From Sporosarcina pasteurii (lineage in GTDB: Bacteria; Bacillota; Bacilli; Bacillales_A; Planococcaceae): a DNA stretch of 64,000 nucleotides. The notes under the pieces are model-generated. The model did not search any database and was not told the origin of the DNA. It saw nothing but the letters and a program-made list of their open reading frames with translations. Below are positions 59,978-64,000 of the stretch, piece by piece (positions within the stretch are counted from its first letter, which is position 1; each line of letters begins with the position of its first letter). The stretch is from assembly GCF_041295575.1 (NCBI RefSeq), contig NZ_CP160452.1:2790001-2854000 (forward strand). Direction: 5' to 3'. The position numbers and the translations under genes were made by a program.

Positions 59978-60462
59978 CGTAACTCACTGCTACTTTCTAA
60001 TGCGCTTTGACGCATGTGATCTCTATGTTGTTCAATGCGTTTCGATAACGCTGTATCTGTGATCCCTAGTAATTGCGCCGCAAAAATCCCTGCATTTGTT
60101 GCGCCCGCTTTACCAATGGCCATTGTCGCTACTGGCACACCACCTGGCATTTGCACAATTGATAAAAGGGAATCCTTCCCGCTTAAAGCCCGTGACTGTA
60201 TCGGAACACCAATCACCGGAAGCAAAGTTTTCGATGCAACCATGCCTGGAAGATGCGCCGCTCCGCCAGCGCCTGCGATAATGACTTTAATCCCCCGGGC
60301 CTCTGCCTGCTCTGCATACTCAAACATGAAATCTGGCGTTCGATGCGCCGACACGACTTTCTTTTCATACGGTACTTCAAGTTCCTCTAACATGTCACAA
60401 GCATGTTTCATCGTTTCCCAATCACTTTTACTTCCCATAATGACGCCAACTTTTGGTTCCAC
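59974..60462 (-). CDS. purE: N5-CAIR mutase
   Basis: 162 residues, rearranges N5-CAIR to [38 protein letters not shown] and [13 protein letters not shown] are all present. The start is GTG 60462, with AAGGAGTGG just before; the longer open frame runs through the leader terminator and is not real. First gene of the operon. Confidence 0.95.
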   Translation of the reverse strand: MEPKVGVIMGSKSDWETMKHACDMLEELEVPYEKKVVSAHRTPDFMFEYAEQAEARGIKVIIAGAGGAAHLPGMVASKTLLPVIGVPIQSRALSGKDSLLSIVQMPGGVPVATMAIGKAGATNAGIFAAQLLGITDTALSKRIEQHRDHMRQSALESSSELR

Positions 60463-60533
60463 TATTTCTCCACTCCTTAAACTTAAAACTGACAGATACT
60501 TGAACAATGAATAATACAATATTTTCCAGGAAT

Positions 60534-60590
60534 TAAAAAATCCTCGAATAACCTGCTCATTACGCATGAAAAGCAGGGCATTCGAGGACT
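60534..60590 (-). terminator. Leader terminator of the pur operon
   Basis: TCCTCGAATGCCCTGC ... GCAGGTTATTCGAGGA followed by TTTTTT on the minus strand. It lies between the aptamer and purE, so it is the expression platform that stops transcription when the aptamer is bound. Confidence 0.85.
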
Positions 60591-60667
60591 TTGAAATAAG
60601 CGTGTTTATTAGCAGCACCAATCATTAGTACACACACCTTTCACAATCATTCCTGGAAAGTTCGCTT

Positions 60668-60738
60668 TCCCGCATAGTCTAGACATTCCGGTGTCTAGGT
60701 AGAAACGCTAAAGCCTATCCTTCAGCATATATGGGGAT
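60668..60738 (-). promoter_or_regulatory. Guanine-type purine riboswitch aptamer
   Basis: Minus strand: P1 ATCCCCATA / TATGCGGGA, P2 TGAAG / CTTTA, the conserved junction GTTTCTACC, P3 CTAGACA / TGTCTAG, and closing GAC-TATG, whose C at the specificity position indicates guanine rather than adenine. L2 reads GATAGG and L3 CCGGAA, each one nt shorter than the usual GATATGG and CCGTAAA; the two G-C loop pairs are kept. Confidence 0.85.
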
Positions 60739-60755
60739 TTTTCAACAACACATTC

Positions 60756-60784
60756 ATTTTAACAAGTATTATACAATTCGTCAA
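60756..60784 (-). promoter_or_regulatory. pur operon promoter
   Basis: Minus strand TTGACG (60779-60784), 17-bp spacer, TAAAAT (60756-60761), just upstream of the riboswitch. Confidence 0.65.
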
Positions 60785-60792
60785 CGAAAAAA

Positions 60793-60826
60793 CGAACGTT
60801 AAAGATATCACATTCTTTAACGTTCG
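60793..60826 (-). promoter_or_regulatory. PurBox-like inverted repeat, also a terminator for yebE-yebG
   Basis: CGAACGTTA (60793-60801) and TAACGTTCG (60818-60826) are 16 bp apart, the geometry of paired PurR boxes with CGAA cores. The arms also form a stem followed by TTTTTTCG on the minus strand, so it can end the yebG transcript. Confidence 0.6.
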
Positions 60827-60839
60827 CCTTTCAATTCAT

Positions 60840-61031
60840 TCAAGACTCCTTAAGTATTCCTTTAAACTGAATGACTTGACGTACCGGGATGACTTCACCA
60901 TCTACTTCTTGAAATAGAGGCTCTTCTCGTCTTCCAGCAACCGTATATCCTGCCGCAGCCATTCGTTCTAAACAATCTTCAACTTTTTCGCCTTCTTCGA
61001 CTTCAAACCATTCTGTTTTCTTTCGGCTCAT
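60840..61031 (-). CDS. yebG: NETI-motif protein YebG
   Basis: 63 residues, small cytoplasmic protein with [17 protein letters not shown] and [13 protein letters not shown]. Conserved small Bacillales family next to purE in B. subtilis; function unknown. Starts overlapping yebE by 4 nt. Confidence 0.85.
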   Translation of the reverse strand: MSRKKTEWFEVEEGEKVEDCLERMAAAGYTVAGRREEPLFQEVDGEVIPVRQVIQFKGILKES

Positions 61032-61555
61032 CTAAATAAATTCCCTCTCCTTACAGATTTAACCCAAAATCCACCATGAATCGCTTTCGGCTCATATGAA
61101 ATAATAAATGCTTTCGGATCCAACTCTTTGATCCGCGCATAAAGTTTCAGTTCGTACCTTCTAGGCGTTAGGATTTGAATAGCTGAACGATTTCCCTCTA
61201 GGCCATTTGCCGACCAATCTGTCACACCGTAACCTTCATCTCTCAACATACGGGGAAGCCTTCTATCCACGTCTGCGGTAATCACATTCACTGTTATGTA
61301 ACCTAATGCCATCTTCTCTTCAATTTTAGTACCAATAATGACTCCACAACCGTATCCGAGCGCATAAGCAATTAAATTTTGAATTTCGTTCAAGTTGTCT
61401 AATACTAAGCCTAGACCTAAAACATAAACAATAATTTCTACTACGCTCACACCAGCTGCAATATAACGATACCCTTTTAACGTTAAAATCATACGAATCG
61501 TAAAAAAGGTAACGTAAATAATGTTAATTATAAAAATAATGAGCACCATTTGCAA
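61028..61555 (-). CDS. yebE: UPF0316/DUF2179 membrane protein YebE
   Basis: 175 residues: three N-terminal membrane segments ([49 protein letters not shown]), then a soluble DUF2179-type domain. Start TTG 61555 has AAGGGGAG 6 nt upstream; ATG 61549 is an alternative. Paired with yebG upstream of the pur operon as in B. subtilis. Possible ligand-binding membrane protein, function unknown. Confidence 0.85.
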   Translation of the reverse strand: MQMVLIIFIINIIYVTFFTIRMILTLKGYRYIAAGVSVVEIIVYVLGLGLVLDNLNEIQNLIAYALGYGCGVIIGTKIEEKMALGYITVNVITADVDRRLPRMLRDEGYGVTDWSANGLEGNRSAIQILTPRRYELKLYARIKELDPKAFIISYEPKAIHGGFWVKSVRRGNLFR

Positions 61556-61668
61556 GGCTATCTCCCCTTTCTCAGTCCCCCCAGTTTAACGGGATTCAAT
61601 AATTATGGCAAGAGATGATAAAAGAATATCGAAATATTACAATCTCTCGCATTATATATATAAATAAA

Positions 61669-61699
61669 CAAAAAAAGCCACTACCATCAGGTAATGACT
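61669..61699 (-). terminator. rRNA operon terminator
   Basis: Minus strand AGTCATTACC TGAT GGTAGTGGCT (10-bp stem with G-U pairs) followed by seven T, just after 5S. Confidence 0.85.
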
Positions 61700-61706
61700 C
61701 TTTTAG

Positions 61707-61822
61707 TGCTTGGCAACGTCCTACTCTTGCAGGGGCTAACCCCAACTACCATCGGCGCTGAAGAGCTTAACTTCCGTGTTCGGTATGGGAACGGGTGTGA
61801 CCTCTTCGCTATCGCCACCAAA
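61707..61822 (-). rRNA. rrf: 5S ribosomal RNA
   Basis: 116 nt from TTTGGTGGCGATAGCGAAGA to ACGTTGCCAAGCA, matching the Bacillus 5S sequence from memory. Third gene of an rrn operon reading leftwards. Confidence 0.95.
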
Positions 61823-61896
61823 CTATTGAGTAAAAATTGTTCACTCAAAACTGGATAAACAAAACATTGAATTCAACAAACTGCAATGTATTTAAG

Positions 61897-64000
<2,104 letters not shown>

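Noticed and set aside
60035..60514. 159-residue frame antisense to purE
   Set aside because: Shadow of purE, which is clearly the real gene.
60463..60621. Longer PurE N-terminus from an upstream start
   Set aside because: It would pass through the leader terminator; GTG 60462 has the proper ribosome site.
60772..60784. TTGACG followed 5 bp later by TATAAT as a promoter
   Set aside because: Spacing impossible; TTGACG pairs instead with TAAAAT at 17 bp.

Overview
The window is a low-GC Firmicutes chromosome segment. The order yebE-yebG-pur operon-yerA-yerB-yerC-pcrB-pcrA-ligA-camS-gatCAB-dgkB-rlmCD matches the Bacillus subtilis backbone. Spore-coat-like genes and the general style of the accessory genes suggest a spore-forming member of Bacillales; a Planococcaceae member such as Sporosarcina is my best guess, at moderate confidence and inferred from protein style and memory only.

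Layout. 1-8.7 kb: the 3'-truncated end of an ATP-sulfurylase gene (minus strand), yqhG/yqhH, a CstA-type transporter, malate:quinone oxidoreductase, a KGG-repeat stress protein with a sigma-B-like promoter, a small AlbA_2 protein, and a di-iron repair gene behind an FNR-type promoter. 9.4-11 kb: a secreted, very acidic repeat protein. 11-20 kb: small metabolic genes, an argH paralogue coupled to an NhaC-type transporter with a regulator upstream, and nrnB. 20-22.5 kb: a rhodanese/CoA-disulfide reductase cluster with CstR/CsoR-like operator sequences. 22.7-25.4 kb: a probable spore-surface locus (CotF-like pair, Tyr/His-rich cupin, six-blade beta-propeller protein) with divergent sigma-K-like promoters. 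25.6-26.9 kb: an intact IS3-family element inserted in an intergenic repeat. 27-43 kb: housekeeping backbone. 43.5-49.2 kb: accessory genes (methyltransferase, patatin, intracellular subtilisin, signal-less endonuclease I, lipoprotein carbonic anhydrase). 49.5-60.7 kb: the pur operon with leader. 61.7-64 kb: 5S and the 3' part of 23S rRNA on the minus strand.

The most notable observation is in the pur operon. The purine leader has a guanine-riboswitch-like aptamer, a terminator, and a PurBox-like inverted repeat. purB and purC, normally between purK and purS, are absent. PurQ, the glutaminase subunit of FGAM synthase, has lost its catalytic cysteine (Gly89) and catalytic histidine (Leu198) although the ORF is intact. 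PurL, PurF and PurH each carry substitutions of histidines that I remember as conserved. Either FGAM synthase here uses free ammonia, or the operon is under relaxed selection.

Two families of intergenic repeats (a ~75-80 bp hairpin element, two copies; a 127/241 bp GC-richer element, two copies, one inside the pur operon) are also present. Many starts are TTG or GTG, chosen from Shine-Dalgarno spacing.
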